From positions 248,001 through 312,000 of the forward strand of contig WOUQ01000005.1 of assembly GCA_009772925.1 (NCBI GenBank): 64,000 nt of DNA, given 5' to 3'. Made by a program: the position numbers and the translations under genes. How positions within the stretch are numbered: the stretch's first letter is position 1; every line of letters starts with the position of its first letter. Positions 32,258 to 44,234 of the stretch are shown one piece after another. Source of the DNA: a bacterium (GTDB lineage: Bacteria; Pseudomonadota; Gammaproteobacteria; Burkholderiales; Thiobacillaceae). The notes below the pieces were generated by a model that made no database searches, was not told where the DNA came from, and saw nothing but the letters and a program-made list of their open reading frames with translations.

Positions 32258-33462
32258 AAACCGGCCTCGACCGCCTGCTCGATGAATCCAGCCTGCGCGC
32301 GCCCCTCGCCGGCAAGCGCGTCGCCCTGCTCGCCCACCCCGCCTCGGTCACCGCCAACCTGAGGCATGCCCTGGATGCCCTCGCCGCCCTGCCCGACCTC
32401 CGCCTCGCCGCCGCCTTCGGCCCGCAGCACGGCCTGCGCGGCGACAAGCAGGACAACATGGTGGAATCGCCCGATTTCCAGGACCCAGTCCTCGGCATCC
32501 CGGTGTTCAGCCTCTATGGCGAGGTGCGGCGGCCGACGCCGGCCATGCTGGACAGCTTCGACGTGCTGCTGGTCGACCTGCAGGACCTGGGCTGCCGCAT
32601 CTATACCTTCATCACCACCCTGCTCTACGTCCTCGAGGAGGCCGCCCGCCACGGCAAGACGGTGATCGTGCTGGACCGGCCCAACCCGGCCGGACGGCCG
32701 GTCGAGGGCACCCTGCTGCGGCCCGGCTGGGAGAGCTTCGTCGGCGCCGGCCCACTGCCCATGCGGCATGGCCTCACCCTGGGCGAAATGGGCCGCTGGT
32801 TCGTGCGGAATTTCAAGCTGGACCTGGATTACCAGGTGGTGGCCATGCACGGCTGGCAACCCGAGGCGGCGCCGGGCTTCGGCTGGCCGCTGGGCGAGCG
32901 GGAATGGATCAATCCCAGCCCCAACGCGGCCAACCTGTCGATGGCCCGCTGCTACGCCGGCACGGTGATGCTGGAGGGCACCACCCTGTCCGAGGGGCGG
33001 GGCACCACCCGGCCGCTGGAGCTGTTCGGCGCCCCCGACCTCGACCCGCGCGCGCTGCTGGAGGAAATGCGGCACCTCGCCGCTCACTGGATGCACGGTT
33101 GCCGGCCACGGGAATGCTGGTTCGAGCCCACCTTCCACAAGCACGCCGGGCAACTTTGCGCCGGCGTGCAGATCCACGTGGAGACGGACGCCTACGCCCA
33201 CGCGGAGTTTCGTCCCTGGCGACTCATGGCCCTCGCCTTCAAGGCCCTGCGCCGGCTGCGCCCGGACTATCCGCTGTGGCGGGATTTCCCCTACGAATAC
33301 GAGCACGAGCGCCTGGCCATCGATCTCATCAATGGCGGACCGGCCCTGCGCGAGTGGGTCGATGACTCCGCCGCCCTGCCCGGCGACCTCGGCGCCCTGG
33401 CGCGCGCGGACGAAGCGGCCTGGCTGGAGGAGCGGGAGGCTGTGCTGATTTATCGCGATTGA
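32254..33462 (+). CDS. DUF1343 family protein (NamZ-type exo-beta-N-acetylmuramidase)
   Basis: MKTGLDRLLDESSLRAPLAGKRVALLAHPASVT...FGPQHGLRGDKQDNM...FSLYGEVRRPTPAML...LVDLQDLGCRIYTFITTL...EGRGTTRPLELFGAP. Confidence 0.9.
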   Translation: MKTGLDRLLDESSLRAPLAGKRVALLAHPASVTANLRHALDALAALPDLRLAAAFGPQHGLRGDKQDNMVESPDFQDPVLGIPVFSLYGEVRRPTPAMLDSFDVLLVDLQDLGCRIYTFITTLLYVLEEAARHGKTVIVLDRPNPAGRPVEGTLLRPGWESFVGAGPLPMRHGLTLGEMGRWFVRNFKLDLDYQVVAMHGWQPEAAPGFGWPLGEREWINPSPNAANLSMARCYAGTVMLEGTTLSEGRGTTRPLELFGAPDLDPRALLEEMRHLAAHWMHGCRPRECWFEPTFHKHAGQLCAGVQIHVETDAYAHAEFRPWRLMALAFKALRRLRPDYPLWRDFPYEYEHERLAIDLINGGPALREWVDDSAALPGDLGALARADEAAWLEEREAVLIYRD

Positions 33463-33487
33463 TCCGCGACGCAAACCAGTCTTGTGC

Positions 33488-33595
33488 CGTCATTGCGAGG
33501 CGCGTAGCGACGCGGCAATCCAGCGGAGACCGTCGCGCAGGCAGGCCCCTGGATCGCCGCGCGGAGTTTATGCCCGCAGGGCGCTCGCGATGACG
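33488..33595. repeat. Dispersed REP/MITE-like element
   Basis: Ends CGTCATTGCGAG ... CTCGCGATGACG (11/12 inverted match) with internal GCAATCCAG...CTGGATCGCC. Confidence 0.75.
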
Positions 33596-33612
33596 AAAGG
33601 GGTGCCGCCGGA

Positions 33613-34467
33613 TCAGACATCGGGCGCGTGGCCGGGCCCGACGGCGTGCAGCAGCCGCGCCTTTGCCTCCGCGTCGAGTCCGGGCAGGACGCCGACCAGC
33701 ACTTCCGGCGTGGCTCCGGTCAGCTTCGCCGCCTCGCGGATATCGTCCGGCAGGGCTGCATCCTCCACGCCGTTGCCCAGGTGGCGGGCGGTGTTGACGC
33801 CCAGTCGGGCCATACGCGCGCGCGTACCCTCGTCGCCTCGGATGAGCTGGCGGATGAGTTGCGGCAGGCTCCAGTTCTCGATGAGCAGCAGGCTCAGATC
33901 CATGAAGGCGAAACCGCAGGCCTGGCGCTGCGCCTGCTCGCTGCGCTGGGCGCGGCTGCTGTGCAGTTCGTCCAGAGCCTTCTGCGGCAGCTCGGGAACG
34001 AAGGCCCACAGTTCTATCTCGCCCGCATTGGCGAGCAGGGCAGCCATGGCCAGTTCTCCGGGGTCGAGGTCGTGGCGCAGGCCACCCCAGGCCATGCAGA
34101 TGCGCGCGGCCAGGGTGGCGCGCGCCTCGCAGGCGAGGAAGCCGTGGTTGTCCCCGCCCACTTCCGGCGCGCCGCGCACCTGCTCCCTGAACTGCTCGGT
34201 ACCCAGGGCCAGCACCACGCCGAGGGGGGTGGTGATGTCGCGCGCCAGGCGCCGGGGCAGGCGCCGGTTGGCCTCCTTGATCAGACGCAGGGCCAGCAAC
34301 GGATCCTCCAGCAGCAGGCCGGTATAGACGTGCGCGGACAGGCTGTCCTCGGCTCCCGACTCCAGGTCGGCGAGGGCCGTCTTGCTGGAGGCCTTGATGG
34401 GCTGCTCCTGGTATTCCAGATAGGCCGCCCACTGCCCCGATCCCCACCACGCATGCCCAGGCATCAC
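33613..34467 (-). CDS. HDOD domain-containing protein
   Basis: DPLLALRLIKEANRRLPRRLARDITTPLGVVLALGTEQFREQ..., HDOD-like; alternate starts possible. Confidence 0.75.
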   Translation of the reverse strand: MMPGHAWWGSGQWAAYLEYQEQPIKASSKTALADLESGAEDSLSAHVYTGLLLEDPLLALRLIKEANRRLPRRLARDITTPLGVVLALGTEQFREQVRGAPEVGGDNHGFLACEARATLAARICMAWGGLRHDLDPGELAMAALLANAGEIELWAFVPELPQKALDELHSSRAQRSEQAQRQACGFAFMDLSLLLIENWSLPQLIRQLIRGDEGTRARMARLGVNTARHLGNGVEDAALPDDIREAAKLTGATPEVLVGVLPGLDAEAKARLLHAVGPGHAPDV

Positions 34468-34530
34468 GAATACCTCGTGGAATCAATATCTTGCCGCATT
34501 GACGGCAATACCTGAGGAAAGCTTGAGGCT

Positions 34531-37209
34531 TCAGGCGCCGAACACGTCGGCCCACAGGGCCTTCACCGCCAGGATTTCCCGGGTCAGGCCGCCATGCTCG
34601 GCGCGCGCGTGCTCCAGGCCTTGCAGCTTGAGGGCGTGCTGGCGGCGGCGCAGCTCGCGGTAGGCGTCGCCCGCGGCGAGGCCGATGTCGCCGGGGATCA
34701 GACCGAGTTCGCCGGCCCGCCTGAGGAGGGCGATGTTGCCGATGTTGGCGGTCATTTCCGGATGCGCGTGGGCGTGCGCGAGCACCAGATACTGCACGGC
34801 GAATTCCACGTCGACCAGGCCGCCGGCGTCGTGCTTGAGGTCGAACAGGCCGCTGACGTTGGCGTGACCCTCGTGCATCTTGCGGCGCATGTCGAGCACC
34901 TCGTCGCGCAATCGGCCGGCATCGCGCGGCTGCGTCAGCACCTTCTCGCGGATGGCGTCGAAACGCGTTTTCAGCGCCGCATCGCCGCAGCAATATCGGG
35001 CGCGGGTGAGGGCCTGGTGTTCCCAGGTCCAGGCCTGCCGCAACTGGTAATCCTCGAACGCCTCGACGCTGCTCACCAGCAGGCCCGAGGCGCCGTCCGG
35101 GCGCAGGCGCAGGTCGGTTTCATAGAGCGTGCCGGCGGCGGTGGTGGTGCCCATCCAGGTGTTCAGACGCTTGCCCAGACGAGCGTAGATTTCCTGCGCA
35201 TCGGCATGCGAGTCGTCGTACAGAAAGATGATGTCCAGGTCGGAGGCGTAGCCCAGTTCCTTGCCGCCCAGCTTGCCGTAGGCGATCACCGCGAAGGCGG
35301 GGCTCTCCCGGTGACGGCCGGGCAAGCCATTCCAGACCAGATCCAGGGTGGCCTGCACCAGCAGATCGGCCAGGTCGGAGAGATGGTCGGAGAGCTTTTC
35401 CACGCTCCACACGCCGGCCAGGTCCTGCGCCAGCAGGCGGAAGGTCTCGGACTGCTTGAAGTGGCGCAGTTCGTCCATCTGCCTTTCCACATCCACGACT
35501 TGCATGCCCAGGCGCTGGCGCAGGTCCTGGCGCGCGCGCGGCCAGTCCGGCGGCGCCATGAGTTGGCGCGCGTCGAGCAATTCGTCGAGCAGGTGTGGCT
35601 GACGGGTCAGATAGCCGGCGGCCCAGGCGCTGCTGCTGACGATGCGTACCACCTGGCGCAGGGTCTGCGGGTACTCCTTGAGCAGGGCGAGATAGGGGCC
35701 GCGCCGGGCGATGGCGTCGAGGAGATCAAGGATGCGCGCCAGGGTTTCGCCCGCATTGGGGAAACCGGCCGCCACCTCGACCAGCGGCGGCAGCAGACCG
35801 TCGATCATCGCCTTGTTGCCGGCCGGCAGACCGGCGTAGCGGCTGCCGCGCACAAGCTTGCGCAACTGCTCGAGGACGCTGGCCGGATCGGCGTAGCCGA
35901 CCGCGGCGAGGCGCGCCTCGGCCTCCTCCGCGGGCTGCTCGCACAAGCCGGCGAGGGGATGGCCGGACTGGTCCTCCTGCGGCGCGCCGAAGACCTGCTC
36001 GAAATAGCCCGCCACCTTGCGGCGCAGCGCGTTCAGCCGGATTTCGAAAGCGGCCCAGTCGGCGCCGCCCATGGCCAGCGCCACCCGCTCGCGGTCCTCC
36101 GCCTCGCGCGGCAGGGTCTGCGTCTGCGCATCGTCCAGGTATTGCAGGCGATGCTCGAGGTTGCGCAGGAACACGTAGGCGGCCTCCATCTCGTCGGCCT
36201 GCTCCTCGGGCACCAGATCGTAGGCCGACAACTGGTGCAGCAGGGCGCGAGTCGGGCGGATCTGCAGGGAGGCAATGCGGCCGCCGCGGATGAGCTGGAA
36301 CACCTGCGCGACGAATTCGATCTCGCGGATGCCGCCCGGCCCCAGCTTGATGTTGTCGGCCATTTCCTTACGCGCCACCTCGCGCCGGATTTGCGCGTGC
36401 AAATCGCGCATGGAGCCGAAGGCGCCGAAATCCAGGTACTTGCGGAAGACGAAGGGCTTGCGCAGTGCTTCCAGTTCCTCGACGCGCTCGCCGGTCAGAG
36501 CCCGTCCCTTGATCCAGGCATAGCGCTCCCATTCCCGTGCCTGTGTGTAGAAGTACTCCTCCAGCATGGCGAAGCTCGACACCAGCGGACCGGAATCGCC
36601 GTAGGGGCGCAGGCGCATGTCGACGCGAAAGACGTGGCCGTCGGCGGTCTTGTCGTCGAGGGCGGCGATGAGGCGCTTGCCCAGGCGGGTGAAGAACTCG
36701 AAATTGGAAAGCTTGCGCGGCCCGGCGGTCTCGCCGTCCTCGGGGAAGACGAAGATGAGATCGATATCGGAGGAGGCGTTGAGTTCGCCGCCGCCCAGCT
36801 TGCCCATGCCCACCACGATCAGGCGCTGGGCCTCTCCCTGCGCGTCGAGCGGCTCGCCATACACCGACACCAGGTCACGATGCAGGAAATCGGTGGCGGC
36901 ACCCACCGTCACCTCGGCCAGTTCGGTGAGGGCGCGGGTCACCTCGGCCAGATCGGCGAGGCCGTTGAGGTCGCGCGTCATCACGCGTGCATACACGCCC
37001 TCGCGCAGGCGGCGCAGGCGACGCTTGAGCGTTTCCTCGTCGGCGATGTCGGCGCCCAGGTAGGCGCCCATCTCGCGGCGCGAGAGCGGTTGCTCGAGCG
37101 AACGCTGCAGCCACTCGCCGAGCGCCGGTCGGGCATGCAGACGGGCGCGTAGCCAGCGGCTGTATGCGGCGGCGCGGGATAGCGACTGCGGGGCTGGCGT
37201 TGGCTTCAT
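34531..37209 (-). CDS. glnE: Bifunctional glutamine-synthetase adenylyltransferase/deadenylyltransferase
   Basis: Two nucleotidyltransferase halves: VGMGKLGGGELNASSDIDLIFVFPEDGE and IAYGKLGGKELGYASDLDIIFLYDD. Confidence 0.97.
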   Translation of the reverse strand: MKPTPAPQSLSRAAAYSRWLRARLHARPALGEWLQRSLEQPLSRREMGAYLGADIADEETLKRRLRRLREGVYARVMTRDLNGLADLAEVTRALTELAEVTVGAATDFLHRDLVSVYGEPLDAQGEAQRLIVVGMGKLGGGELNASSDIDLIFVFPEDGETAGPRKLSNFEFFTRLGKRLIAALDDKTADGHVFRVDMRLRPYGDSGPLVSSFAMLEEYFYTQAREWERYAWIKGRALTGERVEELEALRKPFVFRKYLDFGAFGSMRDLHAQIRREVARKEMADNIKLGPGGIREIEFVAQVFQLIRGGRIASLQIRPTRALLHQLSAYDLVPEEQADEMEAAYVFLRNLEHRLQYLDDAQTQTLPREAEDRERVALAMGGADWAAFEIRLNALRRKVAGYFEQVFGAPQEDQSGHPLAGLCEQPAEEAEARLAAVGYADPASVLEQLRKLVRGSRYAGLPAGNKAMIDGLLPPLVEVAAGFPNAGETLARILDLLDAIARRGPYLALLKEYPQTLRQVVRIVSSSAWAAGYLTRQPHLLDELLDARQLMAPPDWPRARQDLRQRLGMQVVDVERQMDELRHFKQSETFRLLAQDLAGVWSVEKLSDHLSDLADLLVQATLDLVWNGLPGRHRESPAFAVIAYGKLGGKELGYASDLDIIFLYDDSHADAQEIYARLGKRLNTWMGTTTAAGTLYETDLRLRPDGASGLLVSSVEAFEDYQLRQAWTWEHQALTRARYCCGDAALKTRFDAIREKVLTQPRDAGRLRDEVLDMRRKMHEGHANVSGLFDLKHDAGGLVDVEFAVQYLVLAHAHAHPEMTANIGNIALLRRAGELGLIPGDIGLAAGDAYRELRRRQHALKLQGLEHARAEHGGLTREILAVKALWADVFGA

Positions 37210-37312
37210 GGTGCGATGCAAAATGCGAAATTCCTGGAAGTGGCCTAATTTTGCCGCTTCCTTGGGGGAGGAAGCGACCTGTCTTTAATCTGCCGTCGAG
37301 GAGACGCATGTC

Positions 37313-39301
37313 ATGAGCACCACCATCGAATCCGTCCTGCACGAAAACCGGGTCTTCGACCCCTCTCCGGAATTCGTGGCCCAGGCCAACGTTTCCGGCA
37401 TGGAAGCCTACAAGGCCCTGTGTGCCCAGGCCGAAGCCGACTATGAAGGCTACTGGGGCAAGTTGGCCAAGGATAACGTCGTCTGGCAAACCCCCTTCAG
37501 CAAGGTCCTGGACGAATCCAACGCCCCTTTCTACAAGTGGTTCCCGGACGGCAAGCTGAACGTCTCCTACAACTGCCTGGACAAGAACGTCCAGGCCGGC
37601 CTGGGCGACAAGGTCGCACTCATCTTCGAGGCCGACAAGGGTGAAATCACCCGCGTCACCTACAAGGAACTGCTCGCCCGCACCGCCAAGTTCGCCAACG
37701 CCCTGAAGAGCCTGGGCGTGAAGAAGGGCGACCGGGTCATCATCTACCTGCCCATGTCCGTCGAGGGCGTCGTCGCCATGCAGGCCTGCGCCCGCATTGG
37801 CGCCACCCACTCCGTGGTATTCGGCGGCTTCTCCGCCACCGCCCTGCGCGACCGCATCGAGGACGCCGGCGCGGTCATGATCATCACCGCCGACGAGCAG
37901 TGCCGCGGCGGCAAGAACATCCCCCTGAAGCCCGCCGTGGACGAAGCCATGACCCTGGGCGGCACCGATTCCATCAAGAACGTGGTGGTCTACCAGCGCA
38001 CAGGCGGCGCCTGCAACATGGTGGCCGGCCGCGACGTCTGGTGGCACGACGTGGTGGCCAGCCAGTCCGAGACCTGCGAACCGGAATGGGTGGAAGCCGA
38101 GCATCCTCTGTTCCTGCTCTACACCTCCGGCTCCACCGGCAAGCCCAAGGGTGTGCAGCACTCCACCGGCGGCTACCTGCTGCATTCCATCCTCACCATG
38201 AAGTGGACCTTCGACCTGAAGCCGAACGACGTGTTCTGGTGCACGGCGGACATCGGCTGGGTCACCGGCCACACCTATATCACCTACGGCCCCCTGGCCT
38301 GCGGCGGCACCGAGATCGTCTTCGAGGGCGTGCCCACCTTCCCGGACGCCGGCCGCTTCTGGAAGATGATCCAGGACCACAAGGTCAACATCTTCTATAC
38401 CGCCCCCACCGCCATCCGTTCCCTGATCAAGGCCGCCGACACCAACCCGGCCGTGCATCCGAAGAACTACGACCTGTCGACCTTGCGTGTCCTGGGCTCG
38501 GTGGGCGAGCCGATCAACCCCGAAGCCTGGATGTGGTACCACGACAACATCGGCGGCGGCCGCTGCCCCATCATGGACACCTTCTGGCAGACCGAAACCG
38601 GCGGCCACGTCATCACCCCCCTGCCCGGCGTCACCCCCCTGGTGCCCGGCTCCTGCACCCTGCCCTTCCCCGGCATCATGGTCACCGTGGTGGACGAGGC
38701 CGGCCACGAGGTGGAATGGGGCAAAGGCGGCTTCCTGGTCATCAAGAAGCCCTGGCCGTCCATGATCCGCACCATCTGGAACGACCCGGAGCGCTTCAAG
38801 AAGAGCTACTTCCCCGAGGACCTTGGCGGCAAGCTCTATCTCGCGGGCGACGGCGCCGTGCGCGACGCCAAGACCGGCTACTTCACCATCATGGGCCGCA
38901 TCGACGACGTGCTGAACGTCTCCGGCCACCGCATGGGCACCATGGAGATTGAATCCGCCCTGGTCAGCCACCCCCTGGTCGCCGAAGCCGCCGTGGTCGG
39001 CAAGCCGCACGACATCAAGGGCGAAGCCATCGTCGCCTACGTGGTGTTGAAGCGCGCACGCCCCACCGGCGACGAAGCCAAGGCCATCGTCAACGAACTG
39101 CGCAACCACGTCGGCAAGGAAATCGGCCCGATCGCCAAGCCGGACGAAATCCGCTTCGGCGACAACCTGCCGAAGACCCGCTCCGGCAAGATCATGCGCC
39201 GCTTGCTGCGCACCCTGGCGAAAGGCGAGGAGATCACTTCCGACGTGTCGACGCTGGAAAACCCGGCGATCCTTGACCAACTCAAAGAGGTGGTGAAGTA
39301 A
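37313..39301 (+). CDS. acs: Acetyl-CoA synthetase
   Basis: [57 protein letters not shown]. Confidence 0.97.
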   Translation: MSTTIESVLHENRVFDPSPEFVAQANVSGMEAYKALCAQAEADYEGYWGKLAKDNVVWQTPFSKVLDESNAPFYKWFPDGKLNVSYNCLDKNVQAGLGDKVALIFEADKGEITRVTYKELLARTAKFANALKSLGVKKGDRVIIYLPMSVEGVVAMQACARIGATHSVVFGGFSATALRDRIEDAGAVMIITADEQCRGGKNIPLKPAVDEAMTLGGTDSIKNVVVYQRTGGACNMVAGRDVWWHDVVASQSETCEPEWVEAEHPLFLLYTSGSTGKPKGVQHSTGGYLLHSILTMKWTFDLKPNDVFWCTADIGWVTGHTYITYGPLACGGTEIVFEGVPTFPDAGRFWKMIQDHKVNIFYTAPTAIRSLIKAADTNPAVHPKNYDLSTLRVLGSVGEPINPEAWMWYHDNIGGGRCPIMDTFWQTETGGHVITPLPGVTPLVPGSCTLPFPGIMVTVVDEAGHEVEWGKGGFLVIKKPWPSMIRTIWNDPERFKKSYFPEDLGGKLYLAGDGAVRDAKTGYFTIMGRIDDVLNVSGHRMGTMEIESALVSHPLVAEAAVVGKPHDIKGEAIVAYVVLKRARPTGDEAKAIVNELRNHVGKEIGPIAKPDEIRFGDNLPKTRSGKIMRRLLRTLAKGEEITSDVSTLENPAILDQLKEVVK

Positions 39302-39322
39302 GCGGCATCGGTCCCAACCAAC

Positions 39323-39348
39323 AGAAAGCGGCCTGCGGGCCGCTTTCT
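39323..39348 (+). terminator. Hairpin terminator after acs
   Basis: AGAAAGCGGCctgcggGCCGCTTTCT. Confidence 0.7.
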
Positions 39349-39412
39349 GTTTGACACCGTCCTGTTTGACACCGTCGACGCAGGAAGCGGGAGAAAGCTT
39401 TTTTCTTCCGCT

Positions 39413-39440
39413 CTTGAAAGAGTGAGGACTCGCCCCTACT
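39413..39440 (+). promoter_or_regulatory. Sigma-32 type heat-shock promoter of groESL
   Basis: CTTGAAA-N13-CCCCTACT vs consensus CTTGAAA-N(11-16)-CCCCATNT. Confidence 0.8.
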
Positions 39441-39441
39441 A

Positions 39442-39468
39442 TTAGCACTCGCTGGAGACGAGTGCTAA
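39442..39468 (+). promoter_or_regulatory. CIRCE element (HrcA operator)
   Basis: TTAGCACTC-N9-GAGTGCTAA, perfect match. Confidence 0.96.
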
Positions 39469-39538
39469 AGATTCCCCGCCGCACCCTCTCCCAACGACCC
39501 CCCTTTTTTGAACACGGATTCCTGTTAGGAGGAAAGCA

Positions 39539-39829
39539 ATGAAAATCCGTCCGCTGCACGACCGCGTCATCGTCAAGCGCCTGGAAGAAGAGCGCAAGAC
39601 CGCTTCCGGCATCGTCATCCCCGACACCGCCGCCGAGAAACCCGACCAGGGCGAGATCATCGCCGTCGGCGCCGGCAAGAGGGACGACAACGGCAAGCAC
39701 ATCGCCATGGACGTCAAGGTCGGCGACCGCGTGCTGTTCGGCAAGTATTCCGGCCAGACCGTGAAGGTCGAGGGCCAGGAACTCCTCGTCATGCGCGAGG
39801 AAGACATCATGGGCGTGATCGAAAAGTGA
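39539..39829 (+). CDS. groES: Co-chaperonin GroES
   Basis: [44 protein letters not shown]. Confidence 0.98.
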   Translation: MKIRPLHDRVIVKRLEEERKTASGIVIPDTAAEKPDQGEIIAVGAGKRDDNGKHIAMDVKVGDRVLFGKYSGQTVKVEGQELLVMREEDIMGVIEK

Positions 39830-39888
39830 AGACTCATATCCGCGCAGCGGATGTGACGTCGGAGCTAACAGTGACGCGGAGATAGCCG

Positions 39889-41650
<1,762 letters not shown>

Positions 41651-41697
41651 TCGCCCCCCGGCCAAAGGCACGCGGCACCCCCCGTGCCGCAGCAGAC

Positions 41698-41728
41698 AAA
41701 CCCCGCTCCGGCGGGGTTTGTGTTTTTC
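41698..41728 (+). terminator. Rho-independent terminator of groESL
   Basis: AAACCCCGCtccgGCGGGGTTTGTGTTTTT. Confidence 0.88.
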
Positions 41729-41808
41729 GCGCCGCCGCGCGCGCCGCCGGTGCAGCACTGATCGACGGGGCGAGCCGGTATAATCCGGACGAACCAAAGG
41801 TCATCCCC

Positions 41809-43545
41809 ATGTCCAGCCACTTCTCCCCCAAAACCCACCTCGCCGGCCTGTTCACCCAGGCCATGGCCCAGTTTCCCCAGGCGCGGGGCATTCCCATCGA
41901 ACTGGAACGCCCCAAGCAGACCAGCCACGGCGATTTCGCCTGCAACGCCGCCATGCAGCTGGCCAAGGTTCTGCAGCGCAACCCGCGCGAAGTGGCGCAG
42001 TCCATCCTGGCTTCCCTGCCCGCGTCGGAGTGGGTGGAGAAAACCGAAATCGCCGGGCCGGGCTTCATCAACGTCTTCCTCAAGCCTGCCGCCTGGCAAC
42101 GCGTCGCCGCCGGCATCCTGCGCGAGCCGGATTCCTACGGGCGGGGTGATGCGCGTCAGGGCGGCAAGGTGCAGATCGAATTCGTCTCCGCCAACCCCAC
42201 CGGGCCGCTGCACGTCGGCCACGGCCGCGGCGCCGCCTTTGGCGCCAGCCTGGCCAACATCCTGGCGCATGCCGGCCAGCAGGTGTACCGCGAGTACTAC
42301 GTGAATGACGCCGGCCGCCAGATGGACATCCTGGCGCTGTCCACCTGGTTGCGCTACCTGAGCCTGTGCGGCGAGTTCGTGCCCTTCCCCGGCAACGCCT
42401 ATCAGGGTGGCTACGTCGGTGCCATGGCCGACAGCATCTACGCCCTGCACGGCGAGCGCTACAAACGCGCGGCCGCCGAGGTCATGGCCGGCGTTCCCGA
42501 CGCGGCCGCCGACGACGAAGCCCACCTCGACGCTCTCATCGCCAAGGCGAAAGCCCTGCTGGGCCCGGACTTCGCCTACATCCACGGCCACGCTCTGGAG
42601 GAACAACTGGGCGACTGCCGCAACGACCTCACGGAATTCGGCGTCACCTTCGACAAGTGGTTCTCCGAGCGCACCCTGCACGAGTCCGGGCTCATCGACC
42701 GCGCCGTGGAGCAGTTGCGCTTGCATGGCCACCTCTACGAACAGGACGGCGCCCTGTGGTTCCGCTCCACCGCTTTCGGTGACGAGAAGGATCGCGTGGT
42801 ACGGCGCGAGAACGGCATCTACACCTATTTCGCCGCCGACATCGCCTACCACCTGAACAAGTTCGAACGCGGCTTCGAGCGTGTCGTCGACGTCTGGGGC
42901 GCCGACCACCACGGCTACATCCCGCGCGTGAAGGGCGCCCTGGCCGCGGCCGGTGTCGATCCTGAACGCCTGACCGTGGCTCTGGTGCAATTCGCCGTGC
43001 TCTACCGCAATGGCCAGAAGGCCTCGATGTCGACCCGCGCCGGCGAATACGTCACCCTGCGCGACCTGCGCGCCGAAGTGGGCAACGACGCCGCCCGCTT
43101 CTTCTACGTGCTGCGCAAGTCCGACCAGCACCTGGATTTCGACCTGGACCTGGCCAAGAGCCAGAGCACCGACAATCCGGTCTATTACATCCAGTACGCG
43201 CATGCCCGCATCTGCAGCGTGCTCGCCGCCTGGGGCGGGGTGGAATCCGACCTGCCCGCTGCCGACACCCGCCTGCTCAAGCATGCCCAGGAACTCGCCC
43301 TGCTGCGCCGCCTGGCCGAATTTCCGGAAACCGTGGCCAACGCCGCGCGCGATCTCGCCCCACACCTGGTCGCCTACTACCTCAAGGACTTGGCCGCCGA
43401 TCTGCACGGCCTCTATGTGGCCTGCCGCTTCCTGGAAGAGAACCAGGAGCTCAAGCTCGCGCGTCTCGCCCTCATCGCCGCCACGCGTCACGTGCTGCGC
43501 GAGGGACTGGGCATGCTCGGCGTCTCCGCGCCGGACAAGATGTAA
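41809..43545 (+). CDS. argS: Arginyl-tRNA synthetase
   Basis: EFVSANPTGPLHVGHGRGAAFGASLANIL; C-terminal ALIAATRHVLREGLGMLGVSAPDKM. Confidence 0.97.
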   Translation: MSSHFSPKTHLAGLFTQAMAQFPQARGIPIELERPKQTSHGDFACNAAMQLAKVLQRNPREVAQSILASLPASEWVEKTEIAGPGFINVFLKPAAWQRVAAGILREPDSYGRGDARQGGKVQIEFVSANPTGPLHVGHGRGAAFGASLANILAHAGQQVYREYYVNDAGRQMDILALSTWLRYLSLCGEFVPFPGNAYQGGYVGAMADSIYALHGERYKRAAAEVMAGVPDAAADDEAHLDALIAKAKALLGPDFAYIHGHALEEQLGDCRNDLTEFGVTFDKWFSERTLHESGLIDRAVEQLRLHGHLYEQDGALWFRSTAFGDEKDRVVRRENGIYTYFAADIAYHLNKFERGFERVVDVWGADHHGYIPRVKGALAAAGVDPERLTVALVQFAVLYRNGQKASMSTRAGEYVTLRDLRAEVGNDAARFFYVLRKSDQHLDFDLDLAKSQSTDNPVYYIQYAHARICSVLAAWGGVESDLPAADTRLLKHAQELALLRRLAEFPETVANAARDLAPHLVAYYLKDLAADLHGLYVACRFLEENQELKLARLALIAATRHVLREGLGMLGVSAPDKM

Positions 43546-43566
43546 GCCGCGGACCCGCATCCACGC

Positions 43567-44220
43567 ATGGCACGCAGGGAATCCCGCGCCGCGCGGCATG
43601 AAGCCGCGCCGGCCCGCAAAGGCAGGAGCGGTCTGTTCACCGGCCTGCTGGTCGGCCTGGTCATCGGTCTGGTGGTGGCGGCCGCGCTGGCCTGGTATTT
43701 CAGCTTCGGCACTCAAGGCTTGCAACCCGCCGCGGAGAGCGCGCCGGACGTCGGCGCGCCGCCGCCGGCGGCCACTCCGGCCAAGCCGCCGGAGCCACCG
43801 TCGGCCAGGGTGGAATCGGAGGGAGAAACGAAGGTCGCGGAAAAGGCGGCACAGCGCAAACCTCCCGGCACCCCTGCGCCGCCCACCGGCAGCGCCCCCA
43901 AACCACGCATCGACTACACCTTCTACGGCATCCTGCCGGGCGACAAACCGGCGAAGCCGGTGGAGCCTCCCAAGCCCACGGAAACCTGGTGGCTGCAGAT
44001 CGCCGCGCTGAAGAACCCGGCCGATGCCGACAAGCTCAAGGCGCGCCTGGCCCTGCTGGGGCTGCCGGTGTCCACCCAGAAGATCGACAGCGCGGGGCAA
44101 ACCCTCTATCGGGTGCGCGTCGGTCCCTACAAGCGCGAGGATGACGCCTTCGGCGACCTGGATGTCCTCGCCGAGAACAATTTCGAGCCCAGACTGTTCA
44201 AAGAACCCGTGAAACCCTAA
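43567..44220 (+). CDS. SPOR domain-containing protein
   Basis: Single N-terminal TM, Pro-rich linker, C-terminal WWLQIAALKNPADADKLKARLALLG...YRVRVGPYKREDDA. Confidence 0.88.
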   Translation: MARRESRAARHEAAPARKGRSGLFTGLLVGLVIGLVVAAALAWYFSFGTQGLQPAAESAPDVGAPPPAATPAKPPEPPSARVESEGETKVAEKAAQRKPPGTPAPPTGSAPKPRIDYTFYGILPGDKPAKPVEPPKPTETWWLQIAALKNPADADKLKARLALLGLPVSTQKIDSAGQTLYRVRVGPYKREDDAFGDLDVLAENNFEPRLFKEPVKP

Positions 44221-44234
44221 ACGTGGGAGATCCT

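Noticed and set aside
34594-37152. 852-aa plus-strand ORF
   Set aside because: Antisense to glnE, which is unambiguous
39347-39375. 14-bp direct duplication CTGTTTGACACCGT
   Set aside because: Short, intergenic, next to a terminator; no clear function, probably slippage
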